DNA of 64,000 nt, taken from positions 1 to 64,000 of the forward strand of contig NZ_BCXA01000038.1 of the NCBI RefSeq assembly GCF_001894865.1, read 5' to 3'. The notes under the pieces are model-generated. The model was not told the origin of the DNA, searched no databases, and was given only the letters and a program-made list of their open reading frames with translations. This DNA is from Rhodococcus maanshanensis NBRC 100610 (lineage in GTDB: Bacteria; Actinomycetota; Actinomycetes; Mycobacteriales; Mycobacteriaceae). Positions within the stretch are counted from its first letter, which is position 1. Each line of letters begins with the position of its first letter. Below are positions 24,926 through 33,243 of this stretch, in pieces. The translations under genes and the position numbers were made by a program.

Positions 24926-25791
24926 GTAACGCGCGGGAGGACGCGCTGTCCCGCACCAGCAGCCGCGATGTCGTCGACTGGTGGTCCACCGCGGTCAGCG
25001 ACATCGAACCGGGCGTCATCCGGATGCGCGGGTATCCCATCGAGCAGCTCATCGACGGGGTCGGATTCGTCGACATGATCTGGCTCATGGTGCGGGGCGA
25101 CCTGCCGACGCGTGCGCAGGCGTCGCTGCTCGAGAAGGCACTGGTGTCCGCGGTCGACCATGGGCCGCAGGCGCCGTCGATCGCGGCGGCCCGCATGGCC
25201 GCGACCTGTGGTGTCGGCTTGCACGGCGCCATCTCCGCGGGTGTGGGCCTGCTCGGCGACGACCACGGCGGCGCAGGCCAGCAATGCGTGGAGGTCCTCG
25301 ACGGGATCCGCCGGGCCACCCTCGCGGGTGACGACCTGACGTGGGTCGTGCGGCGTACCCTCGACGAGTTCGCCGGCGATCGCCGGTACGTGCCCGGCTT
25401 CGGACACCGCTTCCATCCACGCGACCCCCGGCGCGACCCCCTGCTCGCCGCGGTGCGGAATCACGTCGACCTCGGCACGGTGTCAGGGGCGCATCTGGCC
25501 GTCGCCGAGGAGATCGAACGTCAACTCGCGGAGGGGCATACGCGCCCGGTGCCGATGAACATCGACGGGGCCACCGCGGTCATCTACGCGGAGCTCGGTT
25601 TCGCGCCCGAGTTGGCCCGCGGCCTGTTCATCCTGTCCCGATCGGTCGGGATACTCGCGCACTCATGGGAAGAACGCGTGGGAGGCCACCGCATCAAGGG
25701 GCCGATGCCGCCGCCGTTGCTCGCCGCCTATGTCGGACCTGGTGAACGGGCGGTGCCCCGCGGCGAGAATGCTGAGCACACCGCTGGCTAG
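24922..25791 (+). CDS. citryl-CoA lyase-like protein (citrate synthase fold)
   Basis: 289 residues, shorter than citrate synthase (about 370-430). The three catalytic positions of the fold are present: His in GDDHGGAG (about 115), His in PGFGHRFHP (about 162) and Asp in MNIDGAT (about 215). Short, citrate-synthase-fold proteins of this kind are annotated as citryl-CoA lyases and cleave citryl-CoA or a related 3-hydroxy-3-carboxyacyl-CoA to acetyl-CoA plus an oxo-acid. Coupled by an ATGA overlap to the CoA-transferase, which would make the CoA substrate. Whether the acid is citrate, citramalate or another analogue cannot be told. Confidence 0.85.
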   Translation: MSNAREDALSRTSSRDVVDWWSTAVSDIEPGVIRMRGYPIEQLIDGVGFVDMIWLMVRGDLPTRAQASLLEKALVSAVDHGPQAPSIAAARMAATCGVGLHGAISAGVGLLGDDHGGAGQQCVEVLDGIRRATLAGDDLTWVVRRTLDEFAGDRRYVPGFGHRFHPRDPRRDPLLAAVRNHVDLGTVSGAHLAVAEEIERQLAEGHTRPVPMNIDGATAVIYAELGFAPELARGLFILSRSVGILAHSWEERVGGHRIKGPMPPPLLAAYVGPGERAVPRGENAEHTAG

Positions 25792-25800
25792 CCTGGGTGG

Positions 25801-26355
25801 GTGGCCGGAAACTCAAGCGTTCGAATCACGCGCCTGCGAACGTTGATCGAGCATCCACGAACCGGCGCCGGTGAGCGGGCAACGGCGCAGCGGATGCTCG
25901 ATCGGATCCTGAAGAGGTCAGCCAGGGACGGCTCCGGTGACCCTGCCCACGGTGCGCGGCACGATCGAGTCGGCCGGCACGCGGGTCTCTCGCACATCGC
26001 GGACGCGATCCGCGACGACATCGCGTTCGCGCGGGTGGACTTCACGGCCGCCACAGTGCCGGGGCAGCCGGCCGTGCATGATCCGATACGCGATGCCCCT
26101 CCCGGGATCACCTACCTCGTCGAGACTCCGCACGATGCCGGCGTTGTCATCACGATCGACGACGTCCCCCGGGACTGGGGGTGGGTGTCCGAGGACGGCA
26201 TCGAGACCGTCAGCCCGGCCCTGCGGGCGCTCGCCGACGAGCTCGCCGACATCATGGACGGCTACAACCGCGGTGATGCGGACGTCGGGCACCGGTTCTT
26301 CGGAAGTGTTCGCGTGAACGGCGAGACATTGGTGTGGGGGTCACCCGGTTCCTGA
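25801..26355 (+). CDS. hypothetical protein with DUF2786-like N-terminus
   Basis: 184 residues. The first 45 residues (LRTLIEHPRTGAGERATAQRMLDRILKR) resemble the helical N-terminal motif of DUF2786-type proteins; the rest is unfamiliar. No signal peptide or membrane segment. The GTG start lies 9 bases after the lyase gene. TAGCCT (25789-25794) ends 6 bases before it, so a leaderless transcript of its own is possible. No function is assigned. Confidence 0.65.
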   Translation: MAGNSSVRITRLRTLIEHPRTGAGERATAQRMLDRILKRSARDGSGDPAHGARHDRVGRHAGLSHIADAIRDDIAFARVDFTAATVPGQPAVHDPIRDAPPGITYLVETPHDAGVVITIDDVPRDWGWVSEDGIETVSPALRALADELADIMDGYNRGDADVGHRFFGSVRVNGETLVWGSPGS

Positions 26356-26440
26356 CGCCGCAACCGCCCGCTGGAAGTGCGCGGGTGGGTAGTGCGCATC
26401 CCACGTGATGATCGCGTGGCTCTCTGTTGCGCAAGCGCTC

Positions 26441-27019
26441 TCAGGCCCGCGCACCCCACAGGTTTCGGACCAGCGACCACGGCTGTTCCTGGTCAGGGGA
26501 GCGGCCAGCGCGCAATTGGTCCGCGGCCCAGGCGTCACCCGCACGGATGACGGCGGCGGTCGCGGCGACGAGCAGGTCGCGATCGCAGTCGGCTGTGACG
26601 ATTCCGTTCGCGACTCCGTTGTCGACGACGTCGGCGACCCAGCCCGCGAACGTGCCCTGCTCGCGGAGCAGGAAGGCGGGGTCGATCAGGGCGAGATCGT
26701 CGGGGTGCTCGGCCAGATGCGCACCGAGAGCCGTCCCGGCGGCATGTATCGCAGCCCAGAATTCGTCGTGGTCGTCGATCCGCCGCCACGGCCCCAGGGC
26801 TGCCGCGAGGCGCACCGCGATGTCGTCGAGCACCGTGTGGAGAAGGTCGTCGCGGCCGTCGAAGTAGTTGTACGCGGACGATTTCGAGATGCCCGCCGCC
26901 GCGATGATCTGGTTGTACGAAGCGTGTTCGGTGCCATCGGTGGCAAAGGCGTGCTGCGCGACTTCGAGGATCTGTCGTCGTTCCTCGGCCGGCAGGCGGG
27001 TGAATCGCGGTAGGGGCAC
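26441..27019 (-). CDS. TetR family regulator of the ABC exporter
   Basis: 192 residues starting at GTG (VPLPRFTRLPAEERRQIL), the usual N-terminus of this subgroup. TACTAT ends 6 bases upstream, so the transcript may be leaderless; an in-frame start at 27040 would add 7 residues. The HTH is at about residues 25-65 (NQIIAAAGISKSSAYNYFDGRDDLL). It is divergent from a two-gene ABC exporter, with a 31-bp perfect palindrome between. A classic ligand-released repressor of an efflux pump is inferred. Confidence 0.9.
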   Translation of the reverse strand: MPLPRFTRLPAEERRQILEVAQHAFATDGTEHASYNQIIAAAGISKSSAYNYFDGRDDLLHTVLDDIAVRLAAALGPWRRIDDHDEFWAAIHAAGTALGAHLAEHPDDLALIDPAFLLREQGTFAGWVADVVDNGVANGIVTADCDRDLLVAATAAVIRAGDAWAADQLRAGRSPDQEQPWSLVRNLWGARA

Positions 27020-27056
27020 AGTCGAATAGTAGCGATTCACGCGCGGGGGTGCATAT

Positions 27057-27087
27057 CATCGGTGTGTACTAGTAGTACACACCGATG
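27057..27087. promoter_or_regulatory. 31-bp perfect palindrome, TetR operator
   Basis: Left arm CATCGGTGTGTACT (27057-27070), centre AGT, right arm 27074-27087 its exact complement: 14-base arms. It lies 16 bases before the ABC start and 38 bases from the TetR start, so binding would block the exporter promoter. Confidence 0.93.
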
Positions 27088-27102
27088 GTTGGAGGAGGGG
27101 TG

Positions 27103-28035
27103 ATGGAATCGGAACGGGAAATGGTCATCGAGGCGGCGGCGTTGTCGAAGCGGTTCGGGGAGTTCGTGGCGCTGTCGGGTCTGGACCTGTCGGTCGCGCG
27201 GGGTGAGGTACACGGGTTCCTCGGTCCCAATGGCGCCGGGAAGTCGACCACCATTCGGATCCTGCTGGGGCTGGTGCGCTCAAGCGGTGGCACTGCGCGC
27301 CTGTTCGGGCGCGACCCGTGGACCGATGCGGTCGCGCTGCACGATCGGCTCGCCTATGTCCCAGGTGACGTGTCGCTGTGGCCGGCGCTTACCGGCGGTG
27401 AGTGCCTGGACGTGCTGGCTTCGGTACACGGGGGCTTTGACCCGCGACGTCGGGTGGAGTTGATCGAGCGTTTCGAGCTCGACCCAGGGAAGCGGAGCCG
27501 GGACTATTCGAAGGGGAACCGTCAGAAGGTCGCGTTGGTGGCGGCCCTTGCCACCCGCAGCGAACTGCTGATCCTCGATGAGCCGACCTCCGGGTTGGAT
27601 CCCTTGATGGAGCAGGTGTTCCAGGACGTGGTGCGGGAACGGGCACACGATGGCGCCACCGTGCTGTTGTCGAGTCACATCCTGGCGGAGGTGGAGGCGC
27701 TGGCCGACCGGGTGAGCATCATCCGCCGTGGGCGAACGGTCTCTTGCGGCACCCTCGAGGACATGCGCCGTCGCGCCGCCACCCGTGTGCGTGCGGTGAC
27801 CGATGCGGCACCGGCGGGGCTCTCCGATGCCGCGGGGGTGACGGCGGTACACGTCGAGCGGGCAGGCGAGCGGTTCGCGGTGTCGTTCCATGTCGATGCG
27901 GACGATGTCCGGGAGGCGATGGGCGTATTGACCACTGTCGGCCTGCGCTCGATCACGGCGACCCCGCCCAGCCTCGACGAGATGTTCCTGCGCAGCTACG
28001 ACGAATCCGCCGAGCCTGCGGTGGTGCGTGGATGA
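27103..28035 (+). CDS. ABC exporter ATP-binding protein
   Basis: 310 residues. Walker A GPNGAGKST (about 41-49), Walker B LLILDEPTSGLDP and the switch His in LLSSHILAEVEAL are intact; the signature reads YSKGNRQK instead of LSGGQ, as usual for the drug-export (DrrA-like) branch. The C-terminal 90 residues form the extra domain of that branch. ATG 27103 has GGAGGAGG about 5 bases upstream; an in-frame start at 27085 would lie inside the operator. First gene of a two-gene operon with the permease (ATGA overlap). Confidence 0.93.
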   Translation: MESEREMVIEAAALSKRFGEFVALSGLDLSVARGEVHGFLGPNGAGKSTTIRILLGLVRSSGGTARLFGRDPWTDAVALHDRLAYVPGDVSLWPALTGGECLDVLASVHGGFDPRRRVELIERFELDPGKRSRDYSKGNRQKVALVAALATRSELLILDEPTSGLDPLMEQVFQDVVRERAHDGATVLLSSHILAEVEALADRVSIIRRGRTVSCGTLEDMRRRAATRVRAVTDAAPAGLSDAAGVTAVHVERAGERFAVSFHVDADDVREAMGVLTTVGLRSITATPPSLDEMFLRSYDESAEPAVVRG

Positions 28036-29681
28036 ACGGCTACCGCAGGCTGCTTGCGATCCACTGGCGCAGCAATCGCCGCGTGATCCTCGCCTGGGCC
28101 CTCGGGCTCGCGGCCGCCTTCGCCGCCACCGCGTGGTCGATCGACAGCCTTTACAGCACACCGGAAGAGCTGGCGGCCTACGCTGCGGCGACTGAGGCAG
28201 GTAGTGCCATGGAGATGATCAATGGCACACCGTACGGGGTGACCAACATCGGCGGCGTGATCGCATACGAGTTCGGTTTCGTCAGTGCAATTGCATTCCC
28301 GCTGATGGGGATTCACCTCGTGGTTTCCATGACTCGCGCAGAGGAGCAGTCGGGACGCATGGAGCTGCTGCGTGCCGCGAGGATCGGGCGGCTGGCGACG
28401 AGCGGTTCGGCAATGACGCTGGTGTCCGGCGGTCTCGCGCTGGTCGCCGCCTCGATGGCAGGGACACTGGCGCTCCTCGGCATCGGGTGGCCGGGCGTCG
28501 TGCTGTACCCGGTGTCGTCGGCGTTGCTCGGAGGGTGCTTTGCCGCGCTCGCGCTATTGGGGGCGCAGGTGGTCGCCACCCCGCGCGCGGTCACGGCGAT
28601 CGGACTCGGCGCGCTGGTATTCGGGTTCCTTGCCCGAGGGGTCGGGGACGTCAGGGACAACCTGGTGGTGTGGCTCTCGCCGATCGGGTGGGCAGAGCAG
28701 AGCCGGCCGTTCGCCGACGCGAGGTGGTGGCCGACTCTGGTATCGATCGGCTTCGTGGCGCTAGCCGTGACCGCCGCACTCTGGGCTGCGGACCGACGCG
28801 ACCTCGGGCAGGGCCTGTTCGCCTCCCGGCCCGGCCGCACCGGGGCCGCACCGAGACTGCTCGGCCCCTATGGGTTCGCCGCCCGCCAGCACAGAGCGGC
28901 CACTGTTTCATGGTGCGTCATCAGCGCGCTGGTGGGCGCCTCGTTCGGCTCGCTGGCAGACGCGCTCCGAACGATGATGGCGGACAGTGAGACGTTTCGG
29001 GAGGCGTTCGGTGGTGGCGGCACCGACCTGGACGGGTACCTCGCATACGTGGTGACCTTGTTGGCTCTGATCGGTCTCGGCTTCGGGCTGCAGAGTGTCG
29101 GCCGGATCGCGGAGGAGGAACGGGACGGCAGACTCGAGATGGTGATGGGGGCCGGGACGGCACGGAACCGATGGCTCGCCGCGCACTGCCTTGCCGTGGC
29201 GGGCGGCATGACCGCCGTCGCGCTGTCCGGTGGCCTTGCGCTCGGCATCAGCGACGCGCTCGCCGTCGGCGAGCCAGCCGCGGTGCCTCGCTTCGCCGCG
29301 GCGACGCTCGCGTACCTGCCTGCGATGTGCGCTGTGCCCGCGCTCGCGCTGGCGGCCTACTGCATCAGCCCGCGCCTACTCGGAACCGGCTGGCTGGTAT
29401 TCGTCGTCATCGCCGTCGTCGCGACTCTCGCGGATGCCCTCCAGATGCCGGACTGGATGCGCGATCTCTCACCGCTGACCTGGGTGGGACGGGTCCCCGG
29501 GGAGCCGGTGCACATGTGGGCGGTGCTCATCACGTCTGTGCTCGCGCTCGGGTTCGCCGTTCTGGCGGCGACGGGTCTGGGCCACAGGGACATTCCCGGC
29601 GGGTCGGTGCATCCGCTGCGGTATGCACTGCGCCGCGCCGGATTCGGAGGAGGCAGGAGAGAGGTGTCGTCGGTGGTGTGA
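28032..29681 (+). CDS. ABC exporter permease (tetronasin/polyketide-antibiotic type)
   Basis: 549 residues, about 12 hydrophobic segments in two similar halves, each starting with a helix then a cytoplasmic EEQSGRMELLRA or EEERDGRLEMVMGAG motif. This duplicated 12-TM form is typical of polyketide-antibiotic exporters such as TnrB3, in which one long permease replaces a dimer. Translationally coupled to the ATPase gene by an ATGA overlap. Function: efflux of a lipophilic antibiotic, probably in response to it through the TetR repressor. Confidence 0.9.
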   Translation: MNGYRRLLAIHWRSNRRVILAWALGLAAAFAATAWSIDSLYSTPEELAAYAAATEAGSAMEMINGTPYGVTNIGGVIAYEFGFVSAIAFPLMGIHLVVSMTRAEEQSGRMELLRAARIGRLATSGSAMTLVSGGLALVAASMAGTLALLGIGWPGVVLYPVSSALLGGCFAALALLGAQVVATPRAVTAIGLGALVFGFLARGVGDVRDNLVVWLSPIGWAEQSRPFADARWWPTLVSIGFVALAVTAALWAADRRDLGQGLFASRPGRTGAAPRLLGPYGFAARQHRAATVSWCVISALVGASFGSLADALRTMMADSETFREAFGGGGTDLDGYLAYVVTLLALIGLGFGLQSVGRIAEEERDGRLEMVMGAGTARNRWLAAHCLAVAGGMTAVALSGGLALGISDALAVGEPAAVPRFAAATLAYLPAMCAVPALALAAYCISPRLLGTGWLVFVVIAVVATLADALQMPDWMRDLSPLTWVGRVPGEPVHMWAVLITSVLALGFAVLAATGLGHRDIPGGSVHPLRYALRRAGFGGGRREVSSVV

Positions 29682-29763
29682 GCTCTGTGACTTCGTTACG
29701 CGGCCATGGCGGGCCTGGACTTGGATGCATTTGACCCGCTGACGGGGTAGCGGATGGGTCAGG

Positions 29764-30648
29764 ATGGTCGGTATGCGTGAGATCACCCTTGACCTGGACG
29801 AGGTCCGGTTGCGGGCCCTGACCTGGGGGCCCGCGACCGGCCGGCTGGCGCTACTGCTGCACGGCTTCCCGGACACGGCGCACACCTGGCGGTACCTGGG
29901 GCCCGCGCTGGCCGACGCGGGTTGGCGGGTGATCGCCCCGTTCACCCGCGGCTACGCCCCCTCGGGGGTGTCGGAGGACGGTAGCGGCCACATCGCCGCC
30001 CTGATGGACGACGCTGTCGCCATCCACGCCCGGCTCGGGGGCGTGTCCGACGCGGTGCTGGTCGGACACGACTGGGGGGCGATCACCGCGAACGCGCTTG
30101 CCGCCCACCCCGACAACCCCTTCGTCGCCGTGGCGGCGCTCGCCGTCCCGCCGTTCGCTTCCCTGCGGACGCCCGCCGCGCTGCGCGTGCTCCCGCGGCA
30201 GCTGCGCAACAGTTGGTACATCCTGTTCAACCAGCTCCCGGTCCTGCCCGAGCGCGCCGCGGAACCGCTGGTCCGTCGGTTGTGGGCCGACTGGTCACCC
30301 GGGTACGACGCCAGCGAGGACTTGCCGGCCGTGCTGGAGGCGATCGCCGATCCGGCGCACCGTAAAGCCGTGATCGGCTACTACCGGAACAACATCCGGC
30401 CGTTCCCGCGTCCCCCCGCGCGCTACCGGCGCTGGGCCGGAGCCGAGATGCGGCTGCCGGTGGTCCCGATGCTCTACCTCCACGGTGATACCGACGGCTG
30501 CCTGGATCCGCGGCTCGCTGCCCTGGTGGGGGCCGGTCTCCCGCCGGGCAGCGAGGCCCACCTGATCGCAGGCGCAGGCCACTTCCTCCAGCTCGAGCAG
30601 CCCGCGGCCGTCAACGCCCGCATCCTGGAGTTCCTCGCCCAGCGGTGA
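29764..30648 (+). CDS. alpha/beta hydrolase, epoxide hydrolase/dehalogenase-like
   Basis: 294 residues. The oxyanion motif HGFP (33-36), the nucleophile elbow GHDWGA with Asp about 103 (an Asp nucleophile marks epoxide hydrolases and haloalkane dehalogenases rather than esterases), and the terminal His in GAGHFLQLEQP are present. The charge relay looks complete. The start may be ATG 29764 or the ATG three codons later (29773). A single gene 82 bases after the exporter, on the same strand but with no sign of co-regulation. Confidence 0.88.
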   Translation: MVGMREITLDLDEVRLRALTWGPATGRLALLLHGFPDTAHTWRYLGPALADAGWRVIAPFTRGYAPSGVSEDGSGHIAALMDDAVAIHARLGGVSDAVLVGHDWGAITANALAAHPDNPFVAVAALAVPPFASLRTPAALRVLPRQLRNSWYILFNQLPVLPERAAEPLVRRLWADWSPGYDASEDLPAVLEAIADPAHRKAVIGYYRNNIRPFPRPPARYRRWAGAEMRLPVVPMLYLHGDTDGCLDPRLAALVGAGLPPGSEAHLIAGAGHFLQLEQPAAVNARILEFLAQR

Positions 30649-30662
30649 GGTCGCCGCGTGAT

Positions 30663-31451
30663 CTACCGGGCGAAGTCGATCTGCCGACGGCCGTTGGACA
30701 GCGCGGTGACGACGCACGTGCCGAGCGGTCCGGTGCGGTCGTAGAGGGTGGCGGTCCCGATCGAGATGCCCTCAGAGGTGACGGTGTTGTCGGCGCGGAG
30801 GCCCAGTTCATACCCGACCGGGAGTCTCGACAGCGTGAGTGTCATGTCGGTGTTGATGTAGCCGGCGCCGTGGGAACCCCAGTGGCAGACGTGATTTGTG
30901 GTGTCGCCGAGGACCGCGGCCCGCTGGAACGGCGAGATCGGTTCGCCGTCGACGAGGGGAGGGAGGCTGTGCCACGAGGTCTTGCGGTCGGCATTCTGGT
31001 TCGCCGCGAAGTCGTGCGTCCACTCGCGATCGCCGCTCTTGAACAGCGGTGGCGCACCATAGGGGGACACGCTGCCCTCCGACGGCACCGGCAGGTCGGC
31101 CTCCGGGCTCCACATCCGGCCCGCGGGCTCCGGGCCGGTGGTCAGGAACGCCGCCGAGGCACGTGCCCGCACCTGGTCGTCCTGCACGATGGAGGCGTCC
31201 GCGACGGTGATCCGGGTGCCCTGGCGGACGACCTCGCTGCGCACCTCGATCGGGGCGTTGAGGACCGGTCTGAACAGGTCAACGGTCATCCGGGCCGGGA
31301 CGAACCCGGCGGGACAGTGCGTTTCGAGGCTCCTGGCGAGCAGACCGCACACGGCGTGACCACCCACCTGGGTCGGTGTCCAGTGGCTCACCGCCAACTC
31401 TTCCGCCACGAGTAGATCTCCACGTCTGGTGAAGAAACTGACCATCGTCAC
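30663..31451 (-). CDS. acyl-CoA thioesterase-like protein (double hotdog)
   Basis: 262 residues, the length of TesB-like double-hotdog thioesterases. It starts YFF-like MVSFFTRRGDLLVAEELAVSHWTPTQVGGHAVCGLLARSLE, and the second half (NTDMTLTLSRLPVGYELGLRADNTVTSEGISIGTATLYDRTGPLGTCV) is the conserved hotdog strand region of this group, which hydrolyses acyl-CoA. GTG 31451 has GGAGGGGG 4 bases upstream; ATG 31445 is an alternative. Its 3' end converges on the hydrolase gene with a 14-base gap. Confidence 0.82.
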   Translation of the reverse strand: MTMVSFFTRRGDLLVAEELAVSHWTPTQVGGHAVCGLLARSLETHCPAGFVPARMTVDLFRPVLNAPIEVRSEVVRQGTRITVADASIVQDDQVRARASAAFLTTGPEPAGRMWSPEADLPVPSEGSVSPYGAPPLFKSGDREWTHDFAANQNADRKTSWHSLPPLVDGEPISPFQRAAVLGDTTNHVCHWGSHGAGYINTDMTLTLSRLPVGYELGLRADNTVTSEGISIGTATLYDRTGPLGTCVVTALSNGRRQIDFAR

Positions 31452-31515
31452 CGAACCCCCTCCGGATACGCGATGAGTCTAGATGCGGCGCCCGGGAACT
31501 GGCGCGGGCGGTCGG

Positions 31516-32130
31516 CTAATCGCCTGTGGGCGAGCGTGTCTGAGCGGAGATGGCGGTCCCCATCCAGCGATGCAGATAACGCCGGAGCTCGTCGTCGCTC
31601 CGCGGCGGGTTGCCGGGCGAGATGAAGAACGACTGCATCGTCCGCAGTTGGTATTCGACGAGTTCACGCAGCGCCGGCTCGTCGTATCCGTGCCGGTCCC
31701 AGTCGACGTCGAATCGCCTGATCATCGTCATGCCGAAGACGAGGGCTTCGTCGGACGTGATGCCCTCGGTGTGCGAATGCGAACCGGACAACATGATCCC
31801 CAGGTGGGGGATGCGGGGCGCCTCGTTCAGCGTGTAGATCACGGCCTCCACGACCGCTTCCCGTGGCTCCTCGATCCCTTGCAGATGGTGCGCCAGGCGG
31901 TCGAGGAACCCGCCGACGGAGGCGATGGCCGCGGCGCGCAAGAGGGCATCCGTGTTGGGGAAGTACCGATACACCGTCTGCCGGATGACGCCGAGCGATT
32001 CCGCGACGTCGGCGATGCTGACCTCCGCGCCGGTCCGCCCGATCAATTCGACCGCGGCGGACACGATTCGACGAGCCGCCTCGTCATCGTCTGCCGGCGG
32101 ACTCCCGCCCCATCCACGTCTGCGTGCCAC
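31516..32130 (-). CDS. TetR/AcrR family regulator
   Basis: 204 residues from the GTG at 32130, giving the N-terminus MARRRGWGGSPPADDDEAARRIVSAAVELIGRTG normal for the family. HTH: SIADVAESLGVIRQTVYRYFPNTDALLR. A longer frame starting at the ATG 32199 would begin inside the palindrome and add 23 unconserved residues, so it is rejected. It is divergent from the PF10118/membrane-protein operon with a 12-base-arm palindrome between, and is the likely repressor. Confidence 0.88.
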   Translation of the reverse strand: MARRRGWGGSPPADDDEAARRIVSAAVELIGRTGAEVSIADVAESLGVIRQTVYRYFPNTDALLRAAAIASVGGFLDRLAHHLQGIEEPREAVVEAVIYTLNEAPRIPHLGIMLSGSHSHTEGITSDEALVFGMTMIRRFDVDWDRHGYDEPALRELVEYQLRTMQSFFISPGNPPRSDDELRRYLHRWMGTAISAQTRSPTGD

Positions 32131-32190
32131 CGAGCGGACGGTACCAGCACCGCATCCGGCCGCGGCGCGAACAGCGGTGGATTCAACCAA

Positions 32191-32228
32191 AGTGATCATA
32201 CACAGTTCTGATTATTTGTATGATCACT
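32191..32228. promoter_or_regulatory. inverted repeat, probable TetR operator
   Basis: AGTGATCATACA (32191-32202), 14 bases, then its exact complement TGTATGATCACT (32217-32228). Each arm contains the small palindrome TGATCA. It is AT-rich against a GC-rich background and overlaps TATGAT-type -10 candidates on both strands. Confidence 0.85.
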
Positions 32229-32292
32229 CGGAATGCGGCCCCACCTGCCCTGACAGGGGTTCGCCGGCGCCAACGGAAACGAGGAATCGCGC

Positions 32293-33243
32293 ATGACAGA
32301 TCTGAAACCCCGGAAGATGGACTTCGGGTTCGAGGGCGAGGACGTCCCCTTCCTGTGGAACCCGGAGAACCCGGCGTGGTCGAGCATGTCCAACGCGGTC
32401 TCGTTCCTCGCTATCGGCTTCGAGAAGATGATCGTCAAGCTGATCCTGCAGGCGAAGCCGCTGATCACCGATCCCGAGGTCGCTGCGGAGGCGGTCGCGT
32501 TCATGCGTCAGGAGGGCCACCACTCCACCGCGCACCGCCAGCACGTGAACGCGCTGATCCGGCGGTACCCCGGCCTGCAGAACACCCTCGACGCCGTGAC
32601 CGGAGAGTTCGATCTCCTCACCGAGCGGACCTCGATCAATTACCGGCTCGCGTACACCGCCGACCTGGAGGCGACGTTCACTCCGGTGTTCAAGCTGATG
32701 CTCGACAACGAGGCCACCCTGTTCCGGCCCGGCGACGACCGGGTCGCGTCCCTGTTCCTCTGGCACTTCGTCGAGGAGGTCGAGCACCGCAGTTCGGCGC
32801 TGATCATCTACAACTCCGTCGTCGGCAACGAGCTCTACCGGATGCGGATGGCCGCGTCGATCTTCGCGCACGTGATGAAGTCGATCCGGATCGCGTGTGC
32901 CGGCTTCAACCAGCACGTTCCGCTGTCCGAGCGGAAGGTCGACTCGATGTCGATGTTCGCCAGGCACCGGGCCAAGCAGAAGGTGCTCACCGCCTTCGCG
33001 CCGTACCTGACCAAGGGGCCGATGCCGCGCGCCTTCGATGGCCTGCCGATCGGTGAGCAGCTCACCGCCCTGTCCGGCGCCATCCGCAGCCAGATGCCCG
33101 GCCACAAGCCCGAACACGAGAAACTGCCCGTACTCGCCGACGAGTGGTTCACCCGCTACGACGCCGGCTACGACTGCACGCGCTGGTACACCGGGGACTC
33201 GCAGAAGCCCGAGGCCGAGCCGGTCTCCGCGGGGGCGAACTGA
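32293..33243 (+). CDS. PF10118-type metal-dependent hydrolase (ferritin-like fold)
   Basis: 316 residues. Two iron-site motifs are visible: EGHHSTAHRQH (Glu about 74, His 77) and WHFVEEVEHR (Glu 161-162, Glu 164, His 165), the arrangement of ferritin-like dimetal carboxylate proteins. The family is annotated 'predicted metal-dependent hydrolase', but its fold suggests a diiron oxidase or oxygenase. GAGGAA is 7-8 bases before the ATG. It overlaps the next gene by one base (TGATG), so both belong to one operon under the TetR regulator. Confidence 0.87.
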   Translation: MTDLKPRKMDFGFEGEDVPFLWNPENPAWSSMSNAVSFLAIGFEKMIVKLILQAKPLITDPEVAAEAVAFMRQEGHHSTAHRQHVNALIRRYPGLQNTLDAVTGEFDLLTERTSINYRLAYTADLEATFTPVFKLMLDNEATLFRPGDDRVASLFLWHFVEEVEHRSSALIIYNSVVGNELYRMRMAASIFAHVMKSIRIACAGFNQHVPLSERKVDSMSMFARHRAKQKVLTAFAPYLTKGPMPRAFDGLPIGEQLTALSGAIRSQMPGHKPEHEKLPVLADEWFTRYDAGYDCTRWYTGDSQKPEAEPVSAGAN

